From: a virus
DNA length: 64,000 nucleotides
IMG/VR virus record: IMGVR_UViG_3300032222_000151
Location: 1-64,000 of that record
Strand: one strand, 5' to 3'
Position numbers and translations under genes: made by a program. This document shows, one piece after another, positions 62,342-64,000 of the stretch (positions are counted from its first letter, which is position 1; every line of letters starts with the position of its first letter). The notes below the pieces were generated by a model. That model was given only the letters and a program-made list of their open reading frames with translations. It made no database searches and was not told where the DNA came from.

Positions 62342-64000
62342 TTATGTTTACCCCCCTAATTCTTCTATCATCTACCTGCTTGATTGTTGACATTACTGCC
62401 TGTGCAATTTCATTTGGATTAGCATTTGTCTTGGCATTAACAGTTAATGTATATGTATTATTATACACTGAACCGCCAATGGAATCGCCCTTATTAATCT
62501 TTCTCATGGTGTCTACTCCATAAGAGTCTACTGCGTACTTGCTCATTATGAATTCTCCAGGAGTTAACATTGCTGGAACTGTATCAGTCCCCTTGGCAAA
62601 ACCACCGAATGAGAAGTACTTAGGAATTAGTCCTCCAGTTGACCAGTTTCCAAATGCATTTGCTGCTGCTGCATTACCGCCAAACTTCTTTAATATTTCT
62701 TCTTGCTTTCTCTTTGCATCCTTTGCTGCTGCTGCTGCACGAGCAGAATCTGCTGAAGCATTTTCTTTTGCTTTTTTGGCTGCTGCTGCATCTCTTGCTG
62801 CTGCATCTCTTACTGCTTTTTCTTGTGCAAGCATTCCAGGAGTTGGCTTCATAGCATTTTGTATTGCTGCAGCATTTTGTTGATCATACAAACTCTTCAA
62901 GTGAAGTCCTGGAGTTGTTCCAGCATTTTTCATTACGTCTGCAACATTCATATTTTGTTCAAATAGCATTAAGTTCTTTTTTGCATCCAGTGCCATTCTG
63001 TCTAGATCTTCTCTATGCAAAAGTGAACTGTTGTAGAATGGATCAGATGTGTTATTGTTCTTTGCTGGAGTTGTACCACTATTATTTTTTGAGCCCCCAG
63101 TAGATCCATCTGGTGTGCTTCCAGCATTTCCTCTAAACTCTGGATTAGTTCCTGTAGAACCATTACTGCCTGGGTTTATTTTAGGATCATCATCTCCGCC
63201 TGTATCGGTTCCTGTAGCAGTTCCTGTACCAGTTACAGTAGGAGTTCCTGTAGTAGTTCCTGTAGGGTTTATTGGATCAGTATTAACCTTTTGATTTTCA
63301 TATGCTGTTATTAGTTTTGGATATATATCTAATGCATCCTGCATTGCTTTAACAAACTGAGCGCTCTTAATTCTTGCAAGATCTACAAGGTTTTTAATTC
63401 CTTCCCATTCTGCTCTTGTCTTTCCAAGAACAGTTATGCCATCAATCTCTTTCTTTAACTGAATCTCTCTTAGTCTTATTAATTCTTGTGCTGGCTCTAA
63501 CTTTTTTTCTTCTATGTCAAAGATCTCATCTTGAAGTTTTTTAATTTCTGCTTCAAGTTGCTTTCTTGTTTTTCCATCTTTTGTCTTAACTCCTGAGAGT
63601 TCAAACTCTCTTGACTTCTCTAAAGCGTCCTTTTGCTTTGTGGCAGCATCTGCAGCCTCTTTAGCCCTCATGTCTTGAGCAGCCCTTGCTGCTGCTGCGA
63701 TATCTCCAGAGGTCAGGGCTTCCGCTAGTGTTAACTGACCCTTTTGCTGTTCAGAAATTGCTGCATTTGCTTTTTCTACCTGATCTAGGGCAGCAATTCT
63801 TTCATCATATTTTTCATTAATCTTCTTTTCTTGCTCTTCTATCTGCTTTAGGCCTGCCTCTTTGTCATCTATGTCAAACTGTTTTTTTGCAATTTCATTT
63901 TGAGCGGCTTCAATGTCTTTGTTTGCCTGTTTTGTATCAATATCAAACTTTAGTTGGTATTTTTTTTCTTCAACATCAAAAGCCTCTGTTGCCTTATTGA
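62331..64000 (-). CDS. Tail tape measure protein, 3' part (5' end outside window)
   Basis: The frame is open to the window edge without a stop, so the start lies beyond 64000. The visible part is coiled coil (KKYQLKFDIDTKQANKDIEA, later KELEPAQEL-type helices), then a Gly/Thr/Asn-rich linker and Ala-rich helices. The C-terminus has GGLIPKYFSFGGFAKGTDTV followed by PAMLTPGEFIMSKYAV, the well-known VPAMLTPGEF motif of tape measure proteins. It sets tail length and is ejected first. Confidence 0.88.
   Translation of the reverse strand, partial: NKATEAFDVEEKKYQLKFDIDTKQANKDIEAAQNEIAKKQFDIDDKEAGLKQIEEQEKKINEKYDERIAALDQVEKANAAISEQQKGQLTLAEALTSGDIAAAARAAQDMRAKEAADAATKQKDALEKSREFELSGVKTKDGKTRKQLEAEIKKLQDEIFDIEEKKLEPAQELIRLREIQLKKEIDGITVLGKTRAEWEGIKNLVDLARIKSAQFVKAMQDALDIYPKLITAYENQKVNTDPINPTGTTTGTPTVTGTGTATGTDTGGDDDPKINPGSNGSTGTNPEFRGNAGSTPDGSTGGSKNNSGTTPAKNNNTSDPFYNSSLLHREDLDRMALDAKKNLMLFEQNMNVADVMKNAGTTPGLHLKSLYDQQNAAAIQNAMKPTPGMLAQEKAVRDAAARDAAAAKKAKENASADSARAAAAAKDAKRKQEEILKKFGGNAAAANAFGNWSTGGLIPKYFSFGGFAKGTDTVPAMLTPGEFIMSKYAVDSYGVDTMRKINKGDSIGGSVYNNTYTLTVNAKTNANPNEIAQAVMSTIKQVDDRRIRGVNINGR

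Noticed and set aside
62539-63294. Several + strand frames opposite the tape measure gene
   Set aside because: Low-complexity shadows of the Ala/Gly-rich coding sequence; the tape-measure motif establishes the - strand frame.

Overview
The window is one stretch of a large tailed bacteriophage (Caudoviricetes) genome. It carries tail genes, a terminase pair, a phage-type replication and recombination set, a CHAP endolysin, holin-like proteins and six tRNAs. The base composition is AT-rich. The host is most likely a low-GC actinobacterium. The evidence is a WhiB-like protein, a DUF7455-type zinc protein, an AhpC/AhpD pair of the actinobacterial type, and secreted proteins with a C...C...KLVW module that I associate with freshwater Actinobacteria. 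A freshwater nanopelagic actinobacterium would fit, but that is inference.

Layout. (1) From 1 to about 22.5 kb most genes lie on the + strand. It starts with a truncated DUF932 gene and tRNA-Asp, then dozens of small overlapping accessory genes, many with zinc ribbons. An origin-like non-coding region lies at 4.7-5.1 kb: two consensus promoters, an AT-rich segment and three perfect DnaA boxes. Next come FkbM-like and class I methyltransferases, a glycosyltransferase, HNH and endonuclease VII genes, a redox cluster (glutathione peroxidase, CDGSH proteins, AhpC, AhpD), tRNAs for Glu, Met, Ile, Asn and Arg, and a series of Fe(II)/2-oxoglutarate oxygenases. (2) From 22.6 to 40 kb everything is on the - strand: Hsp20, WhiB, four small DUF2061 membrane proteins, an APS kinase/nucleotidyltransferase fusion, thioredoxin, SNase, a luciferase-like monooxygenase, more oxygenases, endolysin, carbamoyltransferase, SGNH hydrolase, a secreted HExxH protease, a proteasome-like Ntn hydrolase, holin-like proteins and two large secreted proteins. 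(3) From 40.2 to 42.5 kb are the large and putative small terminase subunits. (4) From 42.5 to 54.7 kb lies DNA metabolism: DUF1599, FkbM-like, RuvC-like, Cas4-like, PD-(D/E)XK, RecA, DNA polymerase III alpha, ssDNA-binding protein, primase, DnaB-like helicase and a MerR-like protein. (5) From 54.7 to 64 kb are tail genes, ending in a tape-measure gene cut by the window edge. Portal and capsid genes are not in the window and presumably lie beyond 64 kb.

The genes are packed with ATGA, TAATG and GTGA overlaps, so translation is probably coupled along long operons. New transcription units usually begin with a sigma70-type -10 box exactly six bases before the start codon, often with TTGACA 17 bp further up. 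The start codon is then the expected first transcribed base, so leaderless mRNA appears to be a general expression strategy here. The phage looks metabolically ambitious: it carries peroxide detoxification, eight 2OG oxygenases, glycan-type modification enzymes and secreted enzymes beside its core replication and packaging machinery.
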